Notes under the pieces: model-generated
The model's database searches: none
What the model was told of the DNA's origin: nothing
Seen by the model: only the letters and a program-made list of their open reading frames with translations
Program-made: the position numbers and the translations under genes
Part shown: piece after piece, positions 35,244 to 44,209 of the stretch
Position numbering within the stretch: position 1 is the first letter of the stretch
Layout of the letters: each line of letters begins with the position of its first letter
DNA from: JAUIET01 sp045106985
GTDB taxonomy: Bacteria; Pseudomonadota; Gammaproteobacteria; Pseudomonadales; JAUIET01
Direction of reading: 5' to 3'
Length of the DNA: 64,000 bases
Assembly: GCA_045106985.1 (NCBI GenBank)
Contig: JBGCFQ010000018.1
Location: 1-64,000, forward strand

Positions 35244-36040
35244 CGACCTTTAAACACTGGGTCGCGCCGCTCAATAAACGACTGCACTCCTTCGCTGGCG
35301 TCTTCGCTTTGCATCAGTTGTTGCTGTGTTGGACCAAATTCGCGCACAGCCGCTTCGAAGCCTTCTTCGACGTAACGCCTTGATGAGGCTTTGGTTGCCT
35401 GAACAGCGAGAGGTGCCTGAGTTGCGATGAGCTCCGCAATTTCTATCGCGCGTGTCAATTGTTCTCCAGCAGGCACTATTTCTTGCACAAAACCAATTCG
35501 GTAAGCCTCTTGTACATCGAACTCATCGCTAGTGAGTAAGTGATACATAGCATTACCCCAGCCGCCGCGCTGCACGAAACGAATAGTCGCGCCGCCTGTA
35601 GCGTGAATACCTCGCCGAGGTTCCAGTTGAGAGAAACGGCAATTGTCCGCCGCTATTACTATATCGCCTGCCAATGCGATCTCGATTCCGAAGGTGTAGG
35701 TGATACCGTGCACCGCGGTCACGATCGGTTTGCGGCAAGCTCGGCCTAGAGCCATTGGGTCGAGCTGCGACTTAGAGCTTTCGCCAATGTTGCCCTCATT
35801 TTCCATTAGCCCTGTCCACTTTGGAAGGTCTAATCCAGCGGTAAAGTGGTCTCCATGACCAAACAGTACGCCAACGAAAAGTTCGTCGTTCTCGTCGAGC
35901 TCTATAAAAGCTTCAAGTAGCTGCTTGGCCATTGTTGGCGTATAGCCGTTGTACTTCGCAGGTCGATCGAGTCCTATTAGGAGCAGGTGGCCGCGACGTT
36001 CGACGCTTATGGAACCTTCTTCGGCTGACGTACCTGACAT
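35240..36040 (-). CDS. Enoyl-CoA hydratase/isomerase family protein (second)
   Basis: 266 residues, crotonase fold, with FGHGDHFTAGLDLP and AVHGITYTFGIEIALAGDIVIAA forming the CoA pocket and oxyanion hole, and LEPRRGIHATGGATIRFVQRGG around the catalytic loop. The C-terminus has the usual EGVQSFIERRDPVFKGR. It converges on the preceding paralogue with a four-base overlap, so transcription of one may interfere with the other. Identity to the neighbour is limited, which suggests old paralogues and not a recent duplication. Confidence 0.9.
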   Translation of the reverse strand: MSGTSAEEGSISVERRGHLLLIGLDRPAKYNGYTPTMAKQLLEAFIELDENDELFVGVLFGHGDHFTAGLDLPKWTGLMENEGNIGESSKSQLDPMALGRACRKPIVTAVHGITYTFGIEIALAGDIVIAADNCRFSQLEPRRGIHATGGATIRFVQRGGWGNAMYHLLTSDEFDVQEAYRIGFVQEIVPAGEQLTRAIEIAELIATQAPLAVQATKASSRRYVEEGFEAAVREFGPTQQQLMQSEDASEGVQSFIERRDPVFKGR

Positions 36041-36199
36041 TGTTTCTATCCTATTGTGTGAAAGCGCCCATAGAATATCAGCTTAGGTGCCTAGCTGGAC
36101 AATCCTTTACTTCGCAGTCTATTTTGTCACTCTCTTTCCGTACGCTCGGCAGACCCCGTATACTGTCTTCAAGTAACAAACCTTCAGCAGGAGATTATT

Positions 36200-37405
36200 T
36201 TGCCAGCACTCTACAAAGAATGGTTCTATCGCGCCAAACTCGCATTAGTAGGAGGTCTGTTGTCTAAGCCGCAGCCTAAGCCCATGACGTTTATGGGTCC
36301 TGGATCGAGCAAGCAACTGTGCAAGGCGATCAGTCAATTTGGCATTTCCGACTTACTGGTTGTTACTGATAAACCTTTGCGGGAATTGGGGGTTCTGGAC
36401 GATTTGCTGGCCTCACTTGATTCTTTTGGTGTTCGCGCCACGGTGTACGATGGTGTGCTGCCTGATCCCACTGCACAGGTGGTGAACGATGGAATCGCAA
36501 TGTTGAACGATAACAACTGTAAGGCCGTATTGGCGGTTGGTGGGGGGTCGTCCATTGATTGCGCTAAGGTGGTTGCACTGGCGGGAGGCAATAGCTGCAG
36601 CGCTGAAGATTGTATTGGTGTTAACAAATGCAAGTTACCCGCATTGCCTTTCTTTGCTATTCCAACGACCGCAGGAACGGGGTCTGAGGCGACCTGCATT
36701 GCTGTGATATCAGACAACGAGACCCATGACAAAGGCGGCGTGATCGATAACGGATTAATTCCCCGAGCGGCCGCCCTGGATCCAGTGCTAATGCAGGGTT
36801 TACCGGCACATATCACAGCGGCTACTGGAATGGATGCCTTAACGCACGCTATTGAGTCGTACATTGGTACTCTTGGAAATGCCGACACTGATTTTTATGG
36901 TCTTGCTTCCGCTAAATTAGTTTTTGAAAATTTGGAAGAAGCTTGCAGCAATGGCGCCAATATGGACGCCCGCGAAGCGATGGCCCTTGCTTCATACTAT
37001 GGCGGGTTAGCTATTAGCCAGGCCTTGGTGGGTTATGTGCATGCGATTTCTCATAACCTGGGTGCTCGCTACGGTGTTCCCCACGGTTTAGGCAATGCAA
37101 TGGTGCTGCCCCATGTGCTCGAATTACTTAAAGGTGACGCTGCTAAAAAAATGGCAGAAATTGCTGTGCACGTAGGTCTCGGTGAGGCGGGTGAATCAGA
37201 ATCCGTGTTAGCGCAAAAGCTAGTCGACAGAGTGTGGGCGCTGAATAAGCAGGTTGGAATTCCAGCAACCACCGATGTAATCAAGGATGAAGACATTGAT
37301 GGTCTAGTGAAGGTTGCATTGGTCGAGGGTAGCGGCTATCCAACCCCGCGGTACTTTGATGAGCAGGAATGCAGAGCGTTGCTAGAGCGGATCAAAGCGG
37401 CATAG
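36200..37405 (+). CDS. Iron-containing alcohol dehydrogenase (second)
   Basis: 401 residues. Motifs are GGGSSIDCAKVV for NAD binding, PTTAGTGSEAT, DALTHAIESY and HAISHNLGARYGVPHGLGNA with the metal His residues. The start is TTG 36200, six bases after CAGGAG; no ATG fits. It is divergent from the enoyl-CoA hydratase at 35240-36040, with about 160 bases between for promoters. It would interconvert an alcohol and aldehyde in the catabolic route encoded around it. Distinct from the paralogue at 11369. Confidence 0.92.
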   Translation: MPALYKEWFYRAKLALVGGLLSKPQPKPMTFMGPGSSKQLCKAISQFGISDLLVVTDKPLRELGVLDDLLASLDSFGVRATVYDGVLPDPTAQVVNDGIAMLNDNNCKAVLAVGGGSSIDCAKVVALAGGNSCSAEDCIGVNKCKLPALPFFAIPTTAGTGSEATCIAVISDNETHDKGGVIDNGLIPRAAALDPVLMQGLPAHITAATGMDALTHAIESYIGTLGNADTDFYGLASAKLVFENLEEACSNGANMDAREAMALASYYGGLAISQALVGYVHAISHNLGARYGVPHGLGNAMVLPHVLELLKGDAAKKMAEIAVHVGLGEAGESESVLAQKLVDRVWALNKQVGIPATTDVIKDEDIDGLVKVALVEGSGYPTPRYFDEQECRALLERIKAA

Positions 37406-37595
37406 GGCGACCCGCTATTTGCAGTTAGCCTTAACCTTTATTGAATTCTGCGACGTGCCTATAGATGAGCGAGCCGAGACTGACTGAATAGAGTTAATCG
37501 TTAGGGTGTGAAGCCGACACCCGGCGAAGGACGCTAATGAGACAACGTTAAATATATTTCGTACATAAACAGCCGATCTCTTAAGGAAAAATATT

Positions 37596-38006
37596 ATGAA
37601 CCCAGATAGCCTTATCGGCGCTTGGCGACTTAAATCATCGACGGTGTCAAAGAATGGCATTAGCTCCCCTAGTTTTGGCGATCCGCCCGCAGGACAGCTG
37701 CAATACACCGCCGATGGTCGAATGGCGGCTTTTCTAATGAACCCACGTTGGGCAAAGGATGGCGTCAATGCAAAGAGTGAGCACGAATTGTTCTTTTCGT
37801 ATGCTGGCAGTTGGGAGCTGAACGATTATAAAGTGCAACACACAATTGAGTTCAGTTCGGTTCCTGGCCGAATAGGAACCGTTTTTGTGCGTACTATTAA
37901 TGTCGTCAGTGACGATGAGATAGAACTGCTAACCGAGCCAGAAACAACGGCAAGCAACAATGTCTATGTATCGACATTGGTTTGGCGCCGGCACGCCGGC
38001 GCTTAG
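37596..38006 (+). CDS. Lipocalin-like domain protein
   Basis: 136 residues of the small bacterial lipocalin-like family: LIGAWRLKSS at the N-terminus (the G-x-W motif), PAGQLQYTADGRMAAFLM in the second strand and a series of beta strands to the end. AAGGA stands upstream of the ATG. No signal peptide, so cytoplasmic. Such proteins bind small hydrophobic ligands. The last codons form a perfect GCGCCGGC/GCCGGCGC inverted repeat (37985-38002), possibly acting at the transcript end, although no T-run follows. Confidence 0.8.
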   Translation: MNPDSLIGAWRLKSSTVSKNGISSPSFGDPPAGQLQYTADGRMAAFLMNPRWAKDGVNAKSEHELFFSYAGSWELNDYKVQHTIEFSSVPGRIGTVFVRTINVVSDDEIELLTEPETTASNNVYVSTLVWRRHAGA

Positions 38007-38032
38007 CTTCAACGAGTCTGTTCTGAGTACCG

Positions 38033-39325
38033 CTAATCCAGAAAGTGGCCATACTTCTTAATGGCCGCTGCTCGCTTGCTTGGCGTATGGTAGGTCGGAA
38101 ACATGTCGGGAGACGGCTCGTAGTCTCGCAAAACAGTTCTTGCCACGGTTACCTTATGCACTTCCGTCGGCCCATCAACAACACCTAGCTCAGGTATGTT
38201 AGCCCACATGTTCATCAGCGGAACTTCATCTGACATTCCAAGGCTGCCGTGCAAGTGCATGGCCCGATAAATTACTTCCTGCAATATTTTTGGCGTTGCT
38301 GATTTGATCGCGGCAATTTCTTTACGCACTTCGCGATTGTATTCTTTGTGTTTGTCGATCAGCCATGCTGTGTACAGCACGTGTAATCGATATTGCAAAA
38401 TTTGGGTATAGCTGTCGGCTATTTTTTCCTGCGTGAACTGTTTGTTCGCCAGCAGCTCGCCTTTAGTGGTGCGGCTTAATACTCGTTCGCACATCATGTC
38501 CATGGCTTTCTTTAGCACTGCAACACTGCGCATAGCGTGGTGTACCCGGCCGCCGCCCAAACGTGTCTGCGCGACCAAGAATCCTTTACCCTCTTCGCCC
38601 AGCAAGTTGTCGGCGGGTACACGGCAATCAGTAAAACGAATGTAGGCGTGTACGCCGTCACCTTGCTCAACATAAGGGCCAACGGCGGCATTACGTAAAA
38701 TCTCCATTCCCGGAGCGTTCTTTTCGACCAGCATGATCGAAGCCCCTTGATGTATGGGAACTTCGGTGTTGGTCACTACCATGACCAGAAGAAATTCTGA
38801 AAAGCGCGCGTGTGAGGCAAACCACTTTTCGCCATTGATTACCCATTCGTCGCCATCGCGGGTTGCAACACAATCGAACTCAGCGGGGTCTGCGCCTGCC
38901 TGTGGTTCGGTCATTGAATAACAGGATGCTATTTCTCCATCGAGCAGTGGGCGCAGGAATTTCTCTTTCTGCTCCTCAGTGCCGAAATGAGCAAGAATCT
39001 CTGCATTGCCAGAATCCGGTGCCTGGCAACCGAAAACGGTTGGGCCAAATCGGCTGCGACCCAAAATTTCGTTCATTAGTCCCAGCTTTACCTGCCCGTA
39101 GCCACCACCACCAAGTTCAGGTCCTATATGACAGGCCCAGAGGTTGCGCGACTTCACTTCTTCCTTGAGTGGTGCCATAGCTTTTGCGGCGGGAGAATTG
39201 GGGTCAAAAGGATCGCCTGGGCCACGAAAGACCAAATCGAGAGGCTCAATCTCTTCTCGTGTGAAGTCTTCAATCCAGTTCAGCTGCTGCTGAAAATCGC
39301 TGTCGGTTTCAAAGTTCCAGCTCAC
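38033..39325 (-). CDS. Acyl-CoA dehydrogenase family protein
   Basis: 430 residues from GTG 39325, which has TAAGGA seven bases upstream; the longer open frame to 39439 has no family similarity. FAD-binding and catalytic features include CYSMTEPQAGADPAEFDC, INGEKWFASHARFSEFLLVM, GVHAYIRFTDCRVPADNLLGEEGKGF, LGGGRVHHAMRSVAVLKKAMD and the C-terminal HGSLGMSDEVPLMNMW. The length and TEPQAGAD motif match the long-chain or ACAD10/11-like group, whose partner is often an APH-type phosphotransferase; such a gene lies at 40268. It dehydrogenates a CoA ester and passes electrons to ETF. Confidence 0.93.
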   Translation of the reverse strand: MSWNFETDSDFQQQLNWIEDFTREEIEPLDLVFRGPGDPFDPNSPAAKAMAPLKEEVKSRNLWACHIGPELGGGGYGQVKLGLMNEILGRSRFGPTVFGCQAPDSGNAEILAHFGTEEQKEKFLRPLLDGEIASCYSMTEPQAGADPAEFDCVATRDGDEWVINGEKWFASHARFSEFLLVMVVTNTEVPIHQGASIMLVEKNAPGMEILRNAAVGPYVEQGDGVHAYIRFTDCRVPADNLLGEEGKGFLVAQTRLGGGRVHHAMRSVAVLKKAMDMMCERVLSRTTKGELLANKQFTQEKIADSYTQILQYRLHVLYTAWLIDKHKEYNREVRKEIAAIKSATPKILQEVIYRAMHLHGSLGMSDEVPLMNMWANIPELGVVDGPTEVHKVTVARTVLRDYEPSPDMFPTYHTPSKRAAAIKKYGHFLD

Positions 39326-39494
39326 AGTGCAATCCTTAAGTAGTTGGCGATAGAATATGTCTGTCCCAGCGTGCGCCGAGTAGTGGCTCGCTTGACTTGA
39401 AAGGTCTCTAGTATAAACTTGCTGGACGCAAACAAGCAACGTTCGAATCTACTAATACGGACACAAAAACAGGCTTAGTTTAATAAGGGTTGAT

Positions 39495-40226
39495 ATGGAC
39501 GAGTCCAGAGTATGGTTGATAACTGGCGCATCGCGAGGCATAGGTCTCGCTCTCGCTGAGATGGTTATCAACCACGGTGATCGAGTCATGATCTTAGCAC
39601 GAGGTGAGGCGGTGCACGGGCTTGCAGAATCGCTAGGCGACCAGTGCATGGCTGCGCAGGTCGATGTCACTGATTCAACTGCGCTAGTGAACGCTGCAGA
39701 AAGTGCGCTTCAAAAGTGGGGCCGAATTGATGTGTTAGTTAATAACGCTGGGCTGCATCGCGGAGGGCGAGTAGGTAAGCTAAAGGAAGAAAATTGGCAG
39801 GCAGTGTTGGACACCAACTTAACGGGGGCGTTAAACGGCATTCGCGCAGTAGAACCACACCTTCACGAGGGTGGCTCAATTATTAATATTGGAGCAGTAG
39901 TAGGCTTTCGAGGTTTTGCGGGTGACGCTGCCTATGCCGCATCAAAGGCAGGTCTATCTGGACTGACCAGAGCGCTGGCGATCGAGCTGGCGCCACGTGG
40001 TATTTGCGTTAACTTGGTGATACCGGGCCTGGTTAGAACCGAAATGACGTCGGCCTTAACTGAAAAGGCCCTTGAGTCTATGAGAAAAATTATTCCGCTT
40101 TCACGCTATGGCGAGGCCGAAGAAATAGCCGAGGTTATTTTTTCGGTTAGCCGTTCGCGTTACATGACAGGCGCATTTATTCCAGTTGATGGCGGCCTAA
40201 TGAGTAGCTTTGGAGTGCCGGGGTAA
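39495..40226 (+). CDS. Short-chain dehydrogenase/reductase (SDR)
   Basis: 243 residues, classical SDR. TGASRGIGLAL is the cofactor loop, NNAG follows, and the catalytic YAASKAGLSG contains Tyr and Lys with Ser absent from the usual place just upstream (INIGAVVGFRG), which is unusual. PVDGGLMS ends the fold. ATG 39495 is preceded by AAGGG. It would act on a hydroxyacyl-CoA or alcohol with NAD(P). The next gene begins 41 bases later, probably in one unit. Confidence 0.9.
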   Translation: MDESRVWLITGASRGIGLALAEMVINHGDRVMILARGEAVHGLAESLGDQCMAAQVDVTDSTALVNAAESALQKWGRIDVLVNNAGLHRGGRVGKLKEENWQAVLDTNLTGALNGIRAVEPHLHEGGSIINIGAVVGFRGFAGDAAYAASKAGLSGLTRALAIELAPRGICVNLVIPGLVRTEMTSALTEKALESMRKIIPLSRYGEAEEIAEVIFSVSRSRYMTGAFIPVDGGLMSSFGVPG

Positions 40227-40267
40227 TGCTGGCGCTAAGATTGGCGATTGGATATGAATAGGGTGCA

Positions 40268-41308
40268 ATGTCAGTGAGTAATAATAGCAGTGAATTACTG
40301 CCCGAGCAGTCGCTGTCTGCGTGGCTCGCGAAAGAGTGCGATATTAACGGCGCGAAAATAGACGCGGTGTTGGCAGGTGGTAATTCCAATCTCACTCTTA
40401 AAATAACATCTGATCAAGGGCCTTTCGTTCTGCGAACGCCGCCAGCAGATACGATCTCTCCGAAGGCATACCGGGGTATTGAGCGAGAAGCGATCGTTAT
40501 GCGAGCGCTGCATGGTCATGTTCGGGTTCCGGAGGTCATTTGTTGGTGCGACGATAACAGCGTTATCGGCCGTCCCTTTCTATTGGTTTCTTTGATTGAT
40601 GGCGTCTCCATCAGCGACACCTTGCCTGCAGCCTATTCAAATAACAGTGACTCGATTAATAGCTTGGGTGAGCAGTTGATTGACGAGCTTGCACTCATAC
40701 ATCAAGTACCTTGGCAGGACATTGGGCTGGAGTCGTTCGGTAACCCCGACAACTACCTTCGTCGTCAGATAGAGCGCTGGTTAAAAATTCGAGAGAGCTC
40801 TGGAGGAAGAGAGCTTCCTGACATTGAGCGTATTGGCCAATGGTTGTTAGAGCATCTGCCGGAAAGCGCGCCAGTTGGGATTGTTCATGGCGACTATCAC
40901 CTCGACAATACGCTGTCACATCCCACTCATCCAAGCCTCGCCGCGGTTATTGATTGGGAGCTATCAACAATTGGTGATCCTTTAACTGACCTTGGCTTGT
41001 TGCTAATGTTCTGGGGCGAGCGGAAAGTGAATCCTCCAGGCTTTGCGCATGTTCAGGCCGTTACGCGCATCGAGGGAGTGCATAGCCGACAAGACTTGGC
41101 TGCTAGATGGTCGGCCGCAACAGAAATTTCCATACAACATCTTGATTTCTACATGTGCTTTGCATTTTGGCGACTTGCCGCCATTGTAGAAGGTGCCTAC
41201 CAGCTTTACCAAAACGGAACGGTTGATACAGAGTATGCCAAAGGTCTGGAATGGGACGTTCCGGCTCTGCTGCAAGAGGCCGCTATGGCTGCACAAGGGG
41301 AGTGGTGA
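40268..41308 (+). CDS. APH-type phosphotransferase (ACAD10/11-like kinase)
   Basis: 346 residues of the aminoglycoside-phosphotransferase fold: GGNSNLTLKITSDQG (P-loop), LRTPPADTISPKAYRGIEREAIVM, the catalytic VHGDYHLDNTL (Brenner motif with Asp) and AVIDWELSTIGDPLTDLG (metal Asp). This subgroup is found next to acyl-CoA dehydrogenases and is thought to phosphorylate hydroxyacyl-CoA (for example 4-hydroxy acids) so that the dehydrogenase partner can complete the conversion. The 430-residue dehydrogenase at 38033-39325 is close by. It is not an antibiotic-resistance gene. Confidence 0.87.
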   Translation: MSVSNNSSELLPEQSLSAWLAKECDINGAKIDAVLAGGNSNLTLKITSDQGPFVLRTPPADTISPKAYRGIEREAIVMRALHGHVRVPEVICWCDDNSVIGRPFLLVSLIDGVSISDTLPAAYSNNSDSINSLGEQLIDELALIHQVPWQDIGLESFGNPDNYLRRQIERWLKIRESSGGRELPDIERIGQWLLEHLPESAPVGIVHGDYHLDNTLSHPTHPSLAAVIDWELSTIGDPLTDLGLLLMFWGERKVNPPGFAHVQAVTRIEGVHSRQDLAARWSAATEISIQHLDFYMCFAFWRLAAIVEGAYQLYQNGTVDTEYAKGLEWDVPALLQEAAMAAQGEW

Positions 41309-41451
41309 AGTGAAGTCGAAAAGAGAGGATTACTAAGGGGTGCTTTTGATTCGCGGTACTCGCTGTATAATTATGCGAAATTCGAACAAGAAATGATGTT
41401 AGAAACCGGGCTTGTTGGTGCTTGAAGACATCAAAACGCGGCAAGTTATTG

Positions 41452-42168
41452 ATGATAGCCAACCGTAAAAAGGCAGAAACGCACACCATGACCCAATCGC
41501 CGAAAAAAACCGCAGGAAGGCTAGCAAAAATAGAGCCTGAAAAACCAGTGGAAAAGAAGGTTCGCCGCACGCAGGCTGAAAGAACAGCATTGTCAGACGA
41601 GAGGATGTTTGCTGCAGCCATTAGTTTGATTAATGAACGCGGAACTCAGAAAACCACGCTGAAAGACATAGGGGTCTTGGCGGGATACAGTCGGGGCTTG
41701 GCGAACTATCGTTTTGGTTCTAAAGACAACTTGCTCGCTGAGCTGTTCACTTATTTCGATGGTCTATGGGCCGCCCATCTCGAAACGTATGTCGGTGACC
41801 TGTCTGGATTCGATGCGCTTAAGGCTGCGGGTAAAGCTTTGCGCGATTTTCTTACACTTGAAGCCGACTATATGCGCGCCATGTACATTTTATGGTACGA
41901 GTCTCTGGGGCATGAGTCAGAAACGCGTGCTCGCTTGGCGGATCATCATGATGTGTATCGAAAAGATGTGCAGCGTTGGGTATCGCAAGGGATCGTAGAC
42001 GGTGATATTCGCAAGTCTGTAAACGCTGAGCAGTTCGCCGTGCAATATTGCGCCTTTGTTTTTGGCGTAGTTTATCAATGGCTGGTTAATCCTGCGGCGC
42101 TGAATCTTGCTGCAGTTTTTGATGATTATCAGGCCAACCAGAATCGCATACTTTCTATAGAAACGTAA
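41452..42168 (+). CDS. TetR-family transcriptional regulator
   Basis: About 238 residues from ATG 41452; TTG 41422 and ATG 41488 are also possible and no ribosome site decides. The HTH is in AAISLINERGTQKTTLKDIGVLAGYSRGLANYRFGSKDNLLAELF, preceded by a Lys/Pro/Glu-rich N-terminal arm. The ligand domain follows. A TATAAT box (about 41366) lies in the gap upstream. It sits at the head of a run of plus-strand catabolic genes and probably controls them or itself; no operator could be assigned. Confidence 0.88.
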   Translation: MIANRKKAETHTMTQSPKKTAGRLAKIEPEKPVEKKVRRTQAERTALSDERMFAAAISLINERGTQKTTLKDIGVLAGYSRGLANYRFGSKDNLLAELFTYFDGLWAAHLETYVGDLSGFDALKAAGKALRDFLTLEADYMRAMYILWYESLGHESETRARLADHHDVYRKDVQRWVSQGIVDGDIRKSVNAEQFAVQYCAFVFGVVYQWLVNPAALNLAAVFDDYQANQNRILSIET

Positions 42169-42245
42169 AGAGTACCCGGCAATTAACTAACAACATCAGG
42201 TTTAAACAGAAAACTATTGAATTCAACAAAAAATATAAGGAGCAC

Positions 42246-43052
42246 ATGATGGCTTATTTAATACGCGAACAAGGTCAGAAAGTTTATTACGAAGACTATG
42301 GCAGTGGTGATTCGGCGATAGTCTTGATTCACGGCTGGGGCATGGGTGTTCGTACATGGGATTATACTTTGCCGGCTTTGCGTAGCGCCGGGCACCGGGT
42401 AGTACTAATAGACCATCGCGGTTGTGGGCAGTCGGATAAAGATTTTGAAGATATGAGCATCGTGTCTATTGCTGCAGATGTCTGTGCACTTGTAGAAGAG
42501 CTCGGTATAAAACGCGCGGTGTTAAACGGCTGGTCCCTTGGTGGTGCGGTTGCCGTTGCCGCGGCTGCTACATTAGGTGCTCGCTGCGCAGGGCTTGCCT
42601 TAACATGTGCGGCTACGCCCGTTTATTTGCAAAAAGATGACTTTCCCCACGGTGGTACTGAAGAAGCAATGGCCCAAACAGTGGAAGGGATCAACGCCGA
42701 CCGTGTTAACTTTTTAATGGGTTTGTCTCAAGGTGTCTGCGCATCTGAAGTAGGTCCTGTTGTAGAAAACTGGATGTGGGCCATTTTTATGGAAGCCTCA
42801 CCACTGGCTGTATCTACCATTGCCGAATTGGGACCGCTGGACCAAAGAGAAACGCTGGCAAGTCTCAACGTCCCAATTGTGTCGTTCGTAGGTGCGCAGG
42901 ATGTTGTAGTCGACCCTGAGATTTGCCGCTCGGTTAGTCGCTTTAATTCGCGAGCCAAGGTAATAGAGTTTGAAAACTCAGGCCATGCGCCATTCATAGA
43001 TGAGGCCGCGCGCTATAACGATGAATTGAATGCGTTTATCAGCAACTGTTAG
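42246..43052 (+). CDS. Alpha/beta-fold hydrolase
   Basis: 268 residues. LIHGWGMGVRTWDY gives the oxyanion HG, GWSLGGAVAVAAA the nucleophile Ser, VGAQDVVVDPE the Asp and FENSGHAPFIDEA the catalytic His. A strong AAGGAG lies just before the ATG. It resembles dienelactone/meta-cleavage-product and haloperoxidase-type hydrolases. In this cluster it may open a lactone or cleave a ring product from flavin-dependent oxidation by the next gene (inference). Confidence 0.9.
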   Translation: MMAYLIREQGQKVYYEDYGSGDSAIVLIHGWGMGVRTWDYTLPALRSAGHRVVLIDHRGCGQSDKDFEDMSIVSIAADVCALVEELGIKRAVLNGWSLGGAVAVAAAATLGARCAGLALTCAATPVYLQKDDFPHGGTEEAMAQTVEGINADRVNFLMGLSQGVCASEVGPVVENWMWAIFMEASPLAVSTIAELGPLDQRETLASLNVPIVSFVGAQDVVVDPEICRSVSRFNSRAKVIEFENSGHAPFIDEAARYNDELNAFISNC

Positions 43053-43105
43053 GGTGTTTACCTTAAGTAACTGAATAAGAAAGCAAGAAAACAGGGGAGA
43101 GCGAT

Positions 43106-44107
43106 ATGACAGCAGTGAATTTTGGTACCTGGTACGATTTTAGAAACCCTGAGCAGTGGCGGCAGAACTTTGAGGACATGTATGCCAATAATCTAAAGCA
43201 GATTGTTCATGCTGAATCTTTGGGGTTTGACTCTGTTTGGCTAACAGAACATCATTTCTGTGATGATGGCTACACACCCTCTCCTTTGGTGATAGCGGCC
43301 GCCATAGGCGCTGCTACGGAGCGAATGCGTGTTGGCACTAACTTGATGCTGTTACCTATCCATGACCCTGTGCGAATGGCTGAAGATGCCGCCACCTTGT
43401 CTTTGCTAACGCGAGGCCGCTTTGATTTAGGCATAGGAATAGGCTATCGACAGCTCGAGTTTGATCAGTTCAACCGCAAGCTAAGTCATAGGCCTAGCCT
43501 GGTGGAAGAAGGTATGGAGATTATCCGTCGTGCCTGGACAGGTGAAGCCATTAACTTCTCGGGTAAGCGCTTTAGTGTCGGTGATATACCCATCACCCCT
43601 GCTCCTGTTCATAAACCGGCGTTATTGCTGGGTGGTATGGCGCCGCCGGCGATCGATCGTGCCGCGCGTATTGCAGATGGTTTTCTATCAACCGGCGGTA
43701 TAGGACTTGACGATTACTGTGAGGCCTTGGAGCGCAACGGGAAAACGGCATCAGAAGGAAATATTCGGCTTGGTTGCTGGGCCATTATTGCAGAAGACCC
43801 TGAGAAAGAAGCCGCTAAAATTGGCGACCATATTCTCTACCAGGCTAACGAGTACATTAAATGGGGGGCGTTTGGCCCACCTGACCAAACCCCTTTGTTT
43901 GAAGACGCTTCTTCGGCAATTACGAACGGTCTGTACGAGTTGTGGGATGCTGACCAAGCCGTGACTGAGCTCAGCAAGTTGATCTCCGCGTACCCACAAA
44001 TCAGCGATATTCATTTTTGGGCACAGTTTCCTGGTGAATCTACCGAGTCTGGTACACAGCGACTTGAGTACATTGCCCGTGAAGTGCTGCCAAGGCTTAA
44101 GGCCTAA
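43106..44107 (+). CDS. LLM-class flavin-dependent monooxygenase
   Basis: 333 residues of the bacterial luciferase-like fold: HAESLGFDSVWLTEHHFCDDGYTPSPL, IGAATERMRVGTNLMLLP and LTRGRFDLGIGIGYRQLEFDQF. EHHF and the IGIG loop are typical of the FMN-dependent monooxygenase branch that takes reduced flavin from a separate reductase. It starts 53 bases after the hydrolase gene. A Baeyer-Villiger-like oxidation followed by lactone hydrolysis would explain the pairing (inference). Confidence 0.9.
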   Translation: MTAVNFGTWYDFRNPEQWRQNFEDMYANNLKQIVHAESLGFDSVWLTEHHFCDDGYTPSPLVIAAAIGAATERMRVGTNLMLLPIHDPVRMAEDAATLSLLTRGRFDLGIGIGYRQLEFDQFNRKLSHRPSLVEEGMEIIRRAWTGEAINFSGKRFSVGDIPITPAPVHKPALLLGGMAPPAIDRAARIADGFLSTGGIGLDDYCEALERNGKTASEGNIRLGCWAIIAEDPEKEAAKIGDHILYQANEYIKWGAFGPPDQTPLFEDASSAITNGLYELWDADQAVTELSKLISAYPQISDIHFWAQFPGESTESGTQRLEYIAREVLPRLKA

Positions 44108-44209
44108 GCGCGTCCATTACACTATTTTAGTACAATGTGGCGTAGCGCTCTGCCGGCGAACTTTGCGTGCAAAAGCGAGTAAGTGAATTAACAATTGAAA
44201 CTGCGCGCT

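Noticed and set aside
37985..38002. GC-rich palindrome at the end of the lipocalin gene as a terminator
   Set aside because: There is no T-run and it is inside coding sequence, so it is only noted in the gene entry.
42217..42226. TTGAATTCAA before the hydrolase gene as a fourth operator
   Set aside because: The arms have no five-base spacer and the helical phase differs from the three matching sites.
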